A stretch of DNA of 37,604 nucleotides from Siccirubricoccus soli (GTDB lineage: Bacteria; Pseudomonadota; Alphaproteobacteria; Acetobacterales; Acetobacteraceae), in contig NZ_JAMZIK010000060.1 of assembly GCF_024178315.1 (NCBI RefSeq), positions 1-37,604 of the forward strand, given 5' to 3'. Shown piece after piece: positions 8,156 through 17,276 of this stretch (its first letter is position 1; the number at the start of each line of letters is the position of its first letter). Under the pieces are notes generated by a model. That model did no database searches. It saw nothing but the letters and a program-made list of their open reading frames with translations, and was not told the origin of the DNA. Made by a program: the position numbers and the translations under genes.

Positions 8156-10930
8156 TCAAACGTGTTCAGGCGGAGCTTCTCCGGCCGCCGAAACCCGGAC
8201 GGCGCAGAACTTGAACTCCGGGATCTTGCCGAAGGGATCGAGGGCCGGATTGGTCAGCAGGTTGGCGGCGGCCTCAGCGTAGCAGAAGGGCAGGAACACC
8301 ATGCCCGCCGGAACATCGCGGTCGGCGCGGACCTTGACATCCACGGCGCCGCGCCGCGTCTCCAGCCGTGCCAGCCCGCCAGCCGTTAGCCTCAATCGGC
8401 CCAGCTCCGCCGGCGACAGCAATGCCACGGCCTCAGGTTCCAGCAGGTCCAGCACGTCAGAGCGCCGGGTCATCGAGCCGGTGTGCCAATGCTCCAGCAC
8501 GCGTCCGGTGGACAGCACCATCGGGTAATCGGCATCCGGCAGCTCGGCCGGCGGCGTGACCCGGGCAGGCACCAGCCGCGCCCGCCCGGTCGCGGTCGGG
8601 AAGCCGCTGGCGAACAGGATCTCGTTGCCCGGCCGGTCCGGCGCATCCGTGGGATAGGTCACGGCGCCTTCGCGCTCCAGCCGCTCCCAGCTGATATTGG
8701 CGAGGGAGGGCATCACGGCGGCCATCTCGGCGAAGATCTCGCGTGGGCCAGCATAATCCCAGCCGAGTCCGAGCCGGTGGGCGATTTCCTGGACGATCCA
8801 CCAATCCGGACGTGCCTCCCCCGGCAACGGCACCACAGGGCGCGCCATCTGCACGCGCCGGTCGGTATTGGTGAAGGTGCCGGCCTTCTCGAAAAACGCC
8901 GAGGCGGGCAGCACCACATCGGCATGAAAGGCTGTCTCGGTCAGGAACAGGTCCTGCACCACCAGGTGCTCGAGCCGTGCCAGCGCCGCACGCGCATGGT
9001 GCAGGTCAGGGTCGGACATGGCCGGGTTCTCGCCCTCGATATACATGCCGCGGATGGTGCCGGCATGGATCGCCTGCATGATCTCCACCACGGTCAGCCC
9101 GGGCTGCGGGTCTAGCGCCGTCCCCCAGTAGCGTTCGAAGGCGGTGCGGATCTCCGGCCGCGCCACCGGCTGGTAGTCCGGCAGGACCATCGGGATCAGC
9201 CCTGCATCCGAGGCGCCCTGCACGTTGTTCTGGCCGCGCAGCGGGTGCAGCCCGGTGCCGGGCCGGCCGATCTGCCCGGTGATCAGGGCCAGGGCGATCA
9301 GGCAACGGGCATTGTCCGTGCCATGCACATGCTGGCTGATGCCCATGCCCCAGAAGATGATCGAGGCGCGCGCTCCGGCATAAAGCCGGGCCACGGCCCG
9401 CAGCGTGGCGGCAGGGATGCCGCAGACCGCCTCCATCCGCTCGGGTGGGAAGTCACGGATGCGCTCGCGCAGCTCGGCGAAGCCTTCGGTGTAGCCGCGG
9501 ATATACTGCTCGTCGGCGAGGCCCTCCTCGATGATCGTGTGCAGCATGGCGTTCAGCATCGCCACGTCGCTGCCAGGCCGGAAGGCGAGGTTGTAGGTCG
9601 CCAGGCGGGAAAGGCTCTGGCCCCGCGGGTCCATCACCACCAGCTTCGCGCCGCGCTGCCTCACCGCGTTCTTGATGAAACTGGCGGCGACCGGGTGGTT
9701 CACCGTCGGGTTGGCGCCGATGACGAAGATCACTTCGGCATCAAGCGCCGCCGAGAAGGGTGCGGTCACCGCGGCGGAGTTCAGCCCCTCCATCAATGCG
9801 GCAACCGAGGAGGCATGACAGAGCCGCGTGCAGTGGTCGACATTGTTGCTGCCGAAGCCGGTACGCACCAGCTTCTGGAACAGATAGGCTTCCTCGTTCG
9901 AGCCCTTGGCGGAGCCGAAGCCGGCGAGCGCCTTCGGCCCATACGCCTCGCGCAGGCGGCGCAGCCCGCCGGCGGCGGCGTCCAGCGCCTCCTCCCAGCT
10001 CGCCTCGCGGAAGTGGGTCCAGGGATTCGCCGGGTCGACCTCGTCATCGGCGCGCTTGGGAACGCCCTCGCGGCGGATCAGTGGCCTGGTCAGCCGGTGC
10101 GGGTGATGGGTATAGCCGAAGCCGAAGCGCCCTTTCACACAGAGCCGCTGATGGTTGGCCGGACCGTCCCGGCCCTCGGCATGGATGATCCGGTCGTCCT
10201 TCACCGCATAGGTGACCTGGCAGCCGACGCCGCAATAGGGGCAGAGCGAGTCCACCTGCCGGTCCGGCCAGACGGTCCGCGTTTGCTGCTCGTTCAGATA
10301 GGCCGCCGGCATCAGCGCCCCGGTGGGGCAGGCCTGCACGCATTCGCCGCAGCCGACACAGGTGGAGGCGCCCATCGGGTCGTCGAAGTCGAACACCACC
10401 TTGGCACCGGCGTTGCGGTACGCCATGCCGATGACGTCGTTGACCTGCACTTCCCGGCAAGCGCGCACGCAGAGATTGCAGTGGATGCAGGCGTCGAGGT
10501 TGACGCGCATGGCCGGGTGACTGGGGTCCGGCGCCCAACGCCGCACGGCAGGGAACCGGCTGGACTGCAGGGCCATGCTTTCCGCCCCGCGCCAGAAGCG
10601 GGAGGTGGGATCGTGCGAGGCCTCGCGCGCCGGCTGGTCGGTGAGGAGAAGCTCCATGACCACGCGCCGCGCGTTCCGCGCCCGCTCGCTGGCGCTGCGC
10701 ACGACCATGCCGGGGCTGGGTTGCCGCATGCAGGAGGCGGCCAGCACGCGCTCCCCTTCGATCTCGACCATGCAGGCGCGGCAATTGCCGTCTGGGCGGT
10801 AGCCCGGCTCGGCCGAATGGCAGAGATGCGGAATTTCGGTGCCGAGGCGGCGGGCCGCTTCCCAGATGGTCTCGTCGGCCAGAGCCTCCACCGCGACGCC
10901 ATCCAGCGCGAAGGGAATGGACCCGCTCAT
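8156..10930 (-). CDS. fdsA: NAD-dependent formate dehydrogenase, molybdopterin alpha subunit
   Basis: This subunit oxidises formate to CO2 and passes electrons through iron-sulfur clusters to the NAD-reducing subunit. The 924-residue chain has, in order: an N-terminal [2Fe-2S] domain (Cys37, 50, 53, 67); two [4Fe-4S] sites (CIHCNLCVRAC at 148-158, CVGCGECVQAC at 191-201); a further cluster site (CPYCGVGC at 230-237 with Cys264); and the bis-MGD domain. The metal ligand is Cys371 in DHCTRLCHASS, so this is the cysteine rather than selenocysteine form. The ATG at 10930 overlaps the upstream stop as ATGA, showing translational coupling. It has no signal peptide and is cytoplasmic. The layout matches the two-gene soluble Fdh1 type of Methylorubrum, which uses tungsten; Mo versus W cannot be read from sequence. 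Confidence 0.95.
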   Translation of the reverse strand: MSGSIPFALDGVAVEALADETIWEAARRLGTEIPHLCHSAEPGYRPDGNCRACMVEIEGERVLAASCMRQPSPGMVVRSASERARNARRVVMELLLTDQPAREASHDPTSRFWRGAESMALQSSRFPAVRRWAPDPSHPAMRVNLDACIHCNLCVRACREVQVNDVIGMAYRNAGAKVVFDFDDPMGASTCVGCGECVQACPTGALMPAAYLNEQQTRTVWPDRQVDSLCPYCGVGCQVTYAVKDDRIIHAEGRDGPANHQRLCVKGRFGFGYTHHPHRLTRPLIRREGVPKRADDEVDPANPWTHFREASWEEALDAAAGGLRRLREAYGPKALAGFGSAKGSNEEAYLFQKLVRTGFGSNNVDHCTRLCHASSVAALMEGLNSAAVTAPFSAALDAEVIFVIGANPTVNHPVAASFIKNAVRQRGAKLVVMDPRGQSLSRLATYNLAFRPGSDVAMLNAMLHTIIEEGLADEQYIRGYTEGFAELRERIRDFPPERMEAVCGIPAATLRAVARLYAGARASIIFWGMGISQHVHGTDNARCLIALALITGQIGRPGTGLHPLRGQNNVQGASDAGLIPMVLPDYQPVARPEIRTAFERYWGTALDPQPGLTVVEIMQAIHAGTIRGMYIEGENPAMSDPDLHHARAALARLEHLVVQDLFLTETAFHADVVLPASAFFEKAGTFTNTDRRVQMARPVVPLPGEARPDWWIVQEIAHRLGLGWDYAGPREIFAEMAAVMPSLANISWERLEREGAVTYPTDAPDRPGNEILFASGFPTATGRARLVPARVTPPAELPDADYPMVLSTGRVLEHWHTGSMTRRSDVLDLLEPEAVALLSPAELGRLRLTAGGLARLETRRGAVDVKVRADRDVPAGMVFLPFCYAEAAANLLTNPALDPFGKIPEFKFCAVRVSAAGEAPPEHV

Positions 10931-12660
10931 CGGCTGCTCCCCCCGGGGCTGCTCTCCTGGGCGGTGACGTGGTCCGGGAAGTGGCGCAGCAGGCTGGTCA
11001 AGGGATTGGGCGCGGCCTGGCCGAGGCCGCAGATCGAGGCGTCGCGCATCACCGCCGCCAGCTCGGCCAACAGCGCGCCGTCCCAGACGGGGCGCTCCAT
11101 CAGCAGGCGCGCCTTCTGCGTGCCGACCCGGCAGGGCGTGCACTGGCCGCAGCTCTCATCCTCGAAGAAGCGCATCAGATTCAGGGCAGCGGCGCGCAGG
11201 TCGTCGCGGTCGGAGAGCACGATCACCGCCGCCGAGCCGATAAAGCAGCCATAGGGTTCCAGCGCACCGAACTCCAGCGGCACATCGGCCAAGCTGGCCG
11301 GCAGGATGCCGCCCGAGGCGCCGCCGGGCAGGAAAGCGGCGAGGCGATGGCCCTCCGTCATGCCGCCGCAGAACTCCTCCACCAATTCGCGCAAGGTGAT
11401 CCCGGCCGGTGCCAGCTTCACCCCCGGCTCGCGCACCCGGCCGGAGACGGAGAAGGACCGCAGCCCCTTCCCGCCATGCCGTCCGTGCGCTGCCCACCAT
11501 TCCGGTCCACGCTCCAGGATGTCCCGCACCCAGTACAGGGTCTCGACATTGTTGATCAGGGTGGGCTGGCCGAAGAGGCCGCGCTGGAAGGGATAGGGCG
11601 GCTTGTGGCGAGGCAGGCCGCGCTTGCCCTCCAGGCTTTCCAGCAGGGCGGATTCCTCGCCGCAGATATAGGCGCCCGCGCCGCGGCGCAGATGCAGGCG
11701 CGGCCCGCCCGGCGGCAGCTTCGCGATTTCCCGGCGCAGGATCTCGCGCGCCAAGGGATATTCGTCGCGGAGGTAGAGATAGACATCCTCGGCCTCAATG
11801 ACATGCGCGGCGATCAGCGTGCCTTCCAGGATGCGGTGCGGGTCGGTGTTGAGGTAATGCCGATCCTTGAAGGTGCCCGGCTCGCCTTCATCGGCATTCA
11901 CTGCCATCAGGCGCGGGCCCGGCTCGCCGCGCACCGCGCGCCATTTGCGGCCGGTGGGGAAGCCGGCGCCGCCCAGGCCACGCAGCCCGCTATGCTCCAT
12001 CGCGGCCAGCACCGCCTCGGCGCTGAGCGCGCCACTACGCACCCGTTCCAGCAGGGCATATCCGCCCCCGGCGCGATACTGTGTGGCATCCACATAGGAC
12101 GCGATGTGGGGATGGGTATCGCCCTGCCGGATCGCCTCCAGCACAGCCGGTACCGTGGCCCGATGCAGGAAGTGATGCCCGACCTCGACCACCGGGGCCT
12201 GGTCGCAGAGGCCGAGGCAAGGCGCGCGCAGCACCCTGGCCGCCCCCCCCACCTGCGCCGGCAAGGTTGCGAGCAATGCCTCCGAGCCGTGCATCGCGCA
12301 CCCCAGGCTGTCGCAGACGCGCACCGCGAGCGGCGGCAGCGCCGGCGCCCCTTCCTTCACCACGGCGAAATGCGCGTAGAAGGTTGCCACCTCATAGACC
12401 TCGACTTCCGACAGCCGCATGGCCTCAGCCAGGGCCGCCAGCCAGGCGGCGGGTATCTGTCCGAAGCGGTCCTGGATCAGATGCAGATGCTCAATCAGGA
12501 GGTCCCGGCGGCGGGGGCGATCGGCGAGGAGCGCCTCCAGCTCCGCCCGCACCTGCGGATCGACCTGCCTGCCCCGCGGCGTCGCACGGGCCGGGTGGCG
12601 GCCGCGCGCCGGACCGGGCTTTCCTGCGGCCCCGGGGTTTATGGGCTGCGTCGGTAACAT
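10927..12660 (-). CDS. fdsB: Formate dehydrogenase, fused gamma-beta (NuoE-NuoF-like) NAD-reducing subunit
   Basis: This 577-residue protein joins two subunits that are separate (FdsG, FdsB) in many bacteria. Residues 35-180 are NuoE-like with [2Fe-2S] ligands Cys116, 121, 148 and 152 (VCDSLGCAMHG, CLGLC). Residues 185-577 are NuoF-like: FMN loop GLRGLGGAGFPTGRKW at 225-240, NADH loop NADEGEPGTFKDRH at about 255-268, GAGAYICGEESALLESLEG, and the [4Fe-4S] site ESCGQCTPC with a fourth Cys near 544. It takes electrons from the alpha subunit and reduces NAD+ in the cytoplasm. It is the first gene of the operon. The ATG at 12660 lacks a good ribosome site, so the first 30 residues are uncertain. 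No fdhD or fdsD gene is in the window. Confidence 0.94.
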   Translation of the reverse strand: MLPTQPINPGAAGKPGPARGRHPARATPRGRQVDPQVRAELEALLADRPRRRDLLIEHLHLIQDRFGQIPAAWLAALAEAMRLSEVEVYEVATFYAHFAVVKEGAPALPPLAVRVCDSLGCAMHGSEALLATLPAQVGGAARVLRAPCLGLCDQAPVVEVGHHFLHRATVPAVLEAIRQGDTHPHIASYVDATQYRAGGGYALLERVRSGALSAEAVLAAMEHSGLRGLGGAGFPTGRKWRAVRGEPGPRLMAVNADEGEPGTFKDRHYLNTDPHRILEGTLIAAHVIEAEDVYLYLRDEYPLAREILRREIAKLPPGGPRLHLRRGAGAYICGEESALLESLEGKRGLPRHKPPYPFQRGLFGQPTLINNVETLYWVRDILERGPEWWAAHGRHGGKGLRSFSVSGRVREPGVKLAPAGITLRELVEEFCGGMTEGHRLAAFLPGGASGGILPASLADVPLEFGALEPYGCFIGSAAVIVLSDRDDLRAAALNLMRFFEDESCGQCTPCRVGTQKARLLMERPVWDGALLAELAAVMRDASICGLGQAAPNPLTSLLRHFPDHVTAQESSPGGSSR

Positions 12661-13243
12661 CTGGGCTAGAGGCTCCGGTCAGGATGGAGCCCAAGCTTCA
12701 TGGGCTGCGCCGGCCATGTTTCAGAAATGGTGACTCCCACCGCCGATCCTCCCGCCCTGCTTATTGCTTGATCCTACTGGATGTCCCTTCAGGAGGGGTC
12801 CCGATTTTACTGTGCCCACTTTGGCCTGACCCAGAACTGGGGGTCCATGGGGTTGTGAGACGGTTGGCCTGGGTGAGCTTGCCCCGACCTTGGACCAGCC
12901 GGAGTGGCGGAAGGAACCGGAAGCGAACACTCTCCGGGGTCGTCCGGCACCGACAACGGCTGGTACCTGTCCTTGGCGCTCTCCTCACGCTTCAGCGGAC
13001 GTACAGGGAGCGATGCGGCGGACATAGCAGGCCGGGCCACCGGCTACGGCCGTAGCGGTGGGAGAGATAAACTTCGGCGGCACGCCGCTCGCAGCGAAGA
13101 CCGCGTCCAGTACGACCCGGTACGCGCTCCCGCGAATTCACCGAGGGCGCCTTGGATATGCCCATCCGCCTCATGGCCAGACGACGATTGTACTACCTCA
13201 GGCGGTGGGCGTCACAAGCGATTCAGTCAGCCCGGAATCCGCT
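12661..13243. other. Gap without an intact gene, upstream of the formate dehydrogenase operon
   Basis: About 580 bases separate the operon start from the NTF2-like gene. Base composition is more even than in the neighbouring genes and all frames are short. On the minus strand between about 13020 and 13130 one frame reads AYRVVLDAVFAASGVPPKF, which faintly resembles the middle of a LysR effector domain. Nothing else is recognisable. The operon's promoter should lie near 12661-12760. The rest looks like decayed inserted DNA. Confidence 0.4.
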
Positions 13244-13681
13244 CTAGAAAACGTTGGCGAGCGCATCTTCACGGGTAATCGCGCCATGTACCTCGAAGGC
13301 GTTGCGCTCGACCCAGTTGTGGCGAAGCAGGCCATCCGGCCCCACTTCCCATACAGCGGTTCCGGTCATTTCGAAGGGCACGCCATTTGGCTGCGTGCCC
13401 ATCAACCCATTGTTGCGTCCTGTCACGCGCCAGCGTGACGCGACGCGGCTGCCATCGTGGTTTTGGAATGTCTCGACGATATGGAATTGAAAGCCGTGGA
13501 CCTTTGCCAGAAACTCGTTAACCCATGCTTTGAATGGCTCCCGCCCAATAATTTCCCGGCCTCCGGACGTGATGACGAACTCCTCGTGAACCAGGCGATC
13601 AATCGCGTCCGGATTCTGCGGCTGCTGCCATACCTCGCGCCAGAAATTCTCGACGATGGCAACACTGTCCAGTTGCGTCAT
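13244..13681 (-). CDS. NTF2-like (SnoaL/ester cyclase-type) protein
   Basis: This 145-residue protein is a single NTF2-like fold domain of the SnoaL polyketide cyclase/ester cyclase group. Evidence is the pattern VENFWREVWQQPQNPDAIDRLVHEEFVITSGG, then GREPFKAWVNEFLAKVHGFQFHIVETFQNHDGSRVASRWRVTG, and the C-terminal FEMTGTAVWEVGPDGLLRHNWVERN. Such proteins act as small isomerases, hydrolases or binding proteins, and no function can be assigned. The ATG at 13681 has AGGAG about 9 bases upstream. It lies last in the minus-strand cluster that holds a catalase, a DUF1348 protein and a GlxA regulator, directly after an SDR remnant. Confidence 0.85.
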   Translation of the reverse strand: MTQLDSVAIVENFWREVWQQPQNPDAIDRLVHEEFVITSGGREIIGREPFKAWVNEFLAKVHGFQFHIVETFQNHDGSRVASRWRVTGRNNGLMGTQPNGVPFEMTGTAVWEVGPDGLLRHNWVERNAFEVHGAITREDALANVF

Positions 13682-13742
13682 GCTGATATGCTCCTGTTGT
13701 TCGCGACCTCCAGGTGTGGGAGGTCCATGCACCTATTGACGG

Positions 13743-14007
13743 TCTCGCTGTGTAGCCGCCGTCGGCGGAGATCGGACGCCCCCGAGAAGTGTGACTTGCC
13801 GACTGCGGAGAACACGATTGCGGCGGCAAATTCGTCGAGACAACCCAGCCGCTCTACGGGCAGGCCTTTCGCCAAGCTATTCGCGCCTGCTGCATCGCCA
13901 GCAAAGCGGATAACCATGTCTGTATCGGCTGGACTTGGCGCCTTGGTGTTGGCTCGCAGTCCAGAGCCGGCGACCTGGAGCGCCACCGATTTCATCGGGC
14001 CTTTCAT
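13743..14007 (-). pseudogene. Short-chain dehydrogenase/reductase, C-terminal remnant with frameshift
   Basis: Only the last part of an SDR can be read. One frame gives KSVALQVAGSGLRANTKAP, then DTDMVIRFAG and LAKGLPVERLGCLDEFAAAIVF, the region after the catalytic Lys. Near 13784 the reading must shift frame to give the terminal strand ISADGGYTAR, where the family has a DGG-type end. The Rossmann nucleotide motif and the YxxxK site are absent, and upstream DNA to 14273 does not supply them. Several conserved Pro/Gly positions are altered (AP-S-PADT where the family has APGPxxT). It is a decayed gene between two intact ones. Confidence 0.65.
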
Positions 14008-14273
14008 GGCATGCTCCCCCGCGACGTAGATGGCGGCATCAGCTGTCCCCCTCCTGCCGACCGCAGAAGGCAGGTTGACGATGCTGCCTCTGCCTTGCGC
14101 CGGTCATTGCCCGCCATACATGAAATGATCCTAAGAGCGTTCGTATCGAAGGTCGCCGCGTAGTTTCGGCGGTTGCTCGACTACCGGGCCGAGAGGGGCT
14201 CCGGTGCCGGCGTTGTTGGCTGCGGCATCCAGGCAGCCGAGGCAAGCGAGACAGCCGAGGCAATCCTCTGGGC

Positions 14274-14915
14274 TCAGCTCTGCCAAGCGGAACCAAGGAT
14301 GATCGAGCAGAAATTCATCCGCTTGTAGTTGGGGTCCTTCAATGCCAGCACGTCTGCCTTGACGTTGCCGAAGGTCGTCAGCGGCTTCTTGATGATGCCG
14401 TCTGCAAAATGGTCGATGATGTTTTCCTTGAAGTTGGTTTCGCGCGGGTGATGTGCGCAGACATGGTCGCGCTGTTCATGGGTGAAGTCGTGATAGGCGA
14501 TGCCGAGTACGTCCATCTCGACGCCAGCCGTCACCAGCGCAATCGTCGGGCGCATATGCTCGGGGATTCCGGGTGTGGTGTGGAGCGCGATCGCGGTCCA
14601 GACGTCCTCGACGTCGCGCTCGGGCACGCCATAGCTCTTCATGAACTCGCGTGCGGCGTTGGCACCATCGACTTCGAACCGCAGATCAGGGCTCGAGTAG
14701 CGCTCCGTCAGCCCCATATCGTGGAACATGGCACCCAGATAGAGGAGCTCCGGGTCGTACTTCAGCCCGCGGCGCTCACCGGTCAGCGCGCCCCAGAAGA
14801 AGACGCGGCGGCTGTGATTGTAGAGCAGGTCGTCCTCGGTATCGCGGACGAGCTGCGTGGCGGCACGGGCGATGGCACTGTCCGGCACCCGAATACCGGC
14901 GATGATGTTGGACAT
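14274..14915 (-). CDS. HD-domain protein, cyanamide hydratase-like
   Basis: This is a 213-residue HD-superfamily protein. The metal-site residues appear as His34 (NHSRRVFFWG), His65-Asp66 (GAMFHDMGLT) and His112 (AIALHTTPG), with a late Asp in VEMDVLG. The spacing and the phrases HSRRVFFWG and LGAMFHDMGLTE match the branch containing fungal cyanamide hydratase and its bacterial relatives. That branch hydrates small nitriles, but many bacterial members are uncharacterised. The ATG at 14915 is preferred over the upstream GTG, which lies inside the ribosome site; GGAG is 8 bases before it. It follows catalase on the same strand. Confidence 0.85.
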   Translation of the reverse strand: MSNIIAGIRVPDSAIARAATQLVRDTEDDLLYNHSRRVFFWGALTGERRGLKYDPELLYLGAMFHDMGLTERYSSPDLRFEVDGANAAREFMKSYGVPERDVEDVWTAIALHTTPGIPEHMRPTIALVTAGVEMDVLGIAYHDFTHEQRDHVCAHHPRETNFKENIIDHFADGIIKKPLTTFGNVKADVLALKDPNYKRMNFCSIILGSAWQS

Positions 14916-15005
14916 CAAACACACTCCTTCTTTGGGCAGACCTCCGGATCGACGTGAGTCGTCGTGCGGAGGCTGCGGGTTGTCAGGATTAGGAGGCGCT
15001 GCGGG

Positions 15006-16472
15006 TTATTCCGCGGCTGCCTCTGCGGACGTAAATCCCAGCGCCTTGGCCACGCCGGCGCCGTAGGCTGGATCGGCTTTGGCGCAGTTGACGATATGCC
15101 GCCGCTTCACCTCAAGACGGGCATCCCCCATCGCACGGGCGGTGTTCTCGAAGAGAAGCTGCTGCCGGGCCGGCGTCATCTTGCGGAACAGAATGCCCGG
15201 CTGCTCATAATGGTCCTCGTCAACGCGATGGTCCCAATGAGCCGCCGCCCCCGACAGTTCGAGCGGTGGTTCGGCGAGCCGCGGATCGTGGTCGATCCAG
15301 CCGCCCTTGCTATTGGGCCAGTAGGTCGGCGTCGCACCCAGGTTGCCGTCGGTGCGCATCGCGCCGTCGCGGTGATAGCTGTGGAATGGGCATTTGGGTG
15401 CGTTGACCGGGATGTGGTTGAAGTTGACACCCAGCCGGTAACGCTGCGTGTCGCCATAGGAGAAGAGACGCGCCTGCAGCATTTTGTCGGGCGAAAAGCC
15501 GATGCCCGGCACGGTATTCGCCGGGGAGAAGGCGGCCTGCTCGACCTCGGCGAAATAGTTGTCCGGATAGCGATCGAGCTCCATCACGCCGACCTCGATC
15601 AGCGGATAGTCTGCCTTCGGCCACACCTTGGTGAGATCGAAGGGATTATGCTTGTGGGCCCTGGCCTGTTCGTCAGTCATCACCTGGACGAACAGTGTCC
15701 AGCGCGGGAACTCGCCGCGTTCGATCGCGTCGAGCAGATCGCGCCCGTGGCTCTCGCGATCGCGGGCGACCAGGGCCGCCGCCTCATCGTCCGTCAGGTT
15801 TTCGACACCCTGCTGCGTGCGGAAATGGAACTTGACCCAGACCCGCTCATTGGCCGCATTGACCATCGAGAACGTGTGGCTGCCGAAACCGTGCATGTGC
15901 CGAAAGGACCTGGGAATGCCGCGATCGGACATGACAATCGTCACCTGGTGCAGTGTCTCGGGAAGCAGCGACCAGAAATCCCAGTTGTTGTCGGCCGAGC
16001 GCAGCCCGGTGCGTGGGTCGCGCTTGATCGCGTGATTCAGGTCGGGGAAGCGCAGCGGATCGCGGAAGAAGAAAACCGGCGTGTTGTTGCCGACGATGTC
16101 CCAGTTGCCTTCCTCGGTGTAGAATTTGAGGGCGAAGCCCCGGATGTCGCGTTCCGCATCCGCCGCACCACGCTCGCCGGCCACCGTGGAAAAGCGCGCG
16201 AACAACGGTGTCTTCTTGCCGATCGCGGAAAAGATCTTGGCCTTCGTGTAGCGGGTGATGTCATGCGTGACAGTGAAGGTGCCGTAGGCGCCCCAGCCCT
16301 TCGCATGCATGCGTCGCTCCGGGATCACCTCCCGATCGAAATGCGCCAGCTTCTCGATCAGCCAGACATCCTGCAGCAACGCCGGGCCGCGCGGACCAGC
16401 CGTCATGATATTGAGATTATCGGCCACCGGCGCGCCTGTGGCATGCGTCATGGAAGGGCGAGAATCGCTCAT
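15006..16472 (-). CDS. Monofunctional haem catalase (small-subunit type)
   Basis: Catalase breaks down hydrogen peroxide to water and oxygen. The 488-residue length is that of the small-subunit clade (KatA-like). The distal His56 is in [14 protein letters not shown], the distal Asn in [16 protein letters not shown] (129/130), and the proximal haem-ligand Tyr339 in [14 protein letters not shown]. It has no signal peptide, so it is probably cytoplasmic, although related enzymes are sometimes exported. The ATG at 16472 has AGGAAG upstream. The next gene upstream, DUF1348, ends 57 bases away on the same strand, so the two may be cotranscribed. No OxyR gene is adjacent. Confidence 0.96.
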   Translation of the reverse strand: MSDSRPSMTHATGAPVADNLNIMTAGPRGPALLQDVWLIEKLAHFDREVIPERRMHAKGWGAYGTFTVTHDITRYTKAKIFSAIGKKTPLFARFSTVAGERGAADAERDIRGFALKFYTEEGNWDIVGNNTPVFFFRDPLRFPDLNHAIKRDPRTGLRSADNNWDFWSLLPETLHQVTIVMSDRGIPRSFRHMHGFGSHTFSMVNAANERVWVKFHFRTQQGVENLTDDEAAALVARDRESHGRDLLDAIERGEFPRWTLFVQVMTDEQARAHKHNPFDLTKVWPKADYPLIEVGVMELDRYPDNYFAEVEQAAFSPANTVPGIGFSPDKMLQARLFSYGDTQRYRLGVNFNHIPVNAPKCPFHSYHRDGAMRTDGNLGATPTYWPNSKGGWIDHDPRLAEPPLELSGAAAHWDHRVDEDHYEQPGILFRKMTPARQQLLFENTARAMGDARLEVKRRHIVNCAKADPAYGAGVAKALGFTSAEAAAE

Positions 16473-16528
16473 AATCGGCTTCCTGTTCTGCCAGGAGGAT
16501 CGGAGGGGGCGGGTGCCCGGTCTCGGCG

Positions 16529-16990
16529 TCAGAAGCCGAAATCGGAGAGCCCGGGATGGTCGTCAGGCCTGCGGCCGAGCGGCCACAGGAACTTGCGGCT
16601 CAGTTCGGCAATCGGATGTTCGTTGATGCTGGCGATGCGCCGTCGCATCAGCCCTTCCGCGTCGAACTCCCAGTTCTCGTTCCCGTAAGCGCGGAACCAA
16701 GTGCCGCTATCGTCATGGAATTCGTAGGCGAAGCGCACGCTGATGCGATTGTCCGTGAAGGCCCATAGCTCCTTGAGCAGCCGGTAATCGATCTCCCGCG
16801 TCCATTTGCGGGTGAGAAAAGCCTCGATCTCGGAGCGGCCGGTGATGAACTCGGCCCGGTTCCGCCATTGGCTGTCGGGCGTGTAGGCGAGCGCAACCCT
16901 GGCAGGATCACGGCTGTTCCAAGCGTCTTCGGCAATGCGGACCTTCTCGATCGCACTTGCTCTGGTGAACGGGGGAACAGGAGGGCGCAT
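16529..16990 (-). CDS. DUF1348 NTF2-like protein
   Basis: This 153-residue protein belongs to the DUF1348 group of the NTF2-like superfamily. It shows the whole family pattern: [95 protein letters not shown] and [11 protein letters not shown]. The biochemical role of the family is not established. The ATG at 16990 is chosen over the one at 16996 because GGAG is then about 8 bases away and the protein begins MRPP as its relatives do. It sits between the GlxA regulator gene and the catalase gene, all on the minus strand. Confidence 0.9.
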   Translation of the reverse strand: MRPPVPPFTRASAIEKVRIAEDAWNSRDPARVALAYTPDSQWRNRAEFITGRSEIEAFLTRKWTREIDYRLLKELWAFTDNRISVRFAYEFHDDSGTWFRAYGNENWEFDAEGLMRRRIASINEHPIAELSRKFLWPLGRRPDDHPGLSDFGF

Positions 16991-17276
16991 GACCATGTCT
17001 CCAGGGCGTTCCAACGGACAAGGACTTGCCCGTATTTCGCAATGGAGCCGTGCAGGGAGCAACGAGGCTGATCCAGCGGATCAGGACAAGGGGGCATCGT
17101 TTTCTGACACCCATGGCGGTGAGCACCGCCGCTGCGCCGCTCACGAGCGTTCGCCGCCCCTTAGGATGGCCAAGCCGCTCTGGTGCCGACCTGGTCGCGC
17201 CCGACGTAGAGGATGTCCACGGAGACCATTCGGCTGCGGAAGCTGCTGCCGTGTCACCGGGCCCGGCTTCGTATCA

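Noticed and set aside
5749-8214. An 821-codon open frame on the plus strand
   Set aside because: It is antisense to the M20 peptidase start and to ccrM and shows only Arg/Pro/Ala-rich shadow sequence.
9245-11254. A 669-codon open frame on the plus strand
   Set aside because: It is antisense to the formate dehydrogenase alpha gene, whose cluster-binding cysteines are complete.
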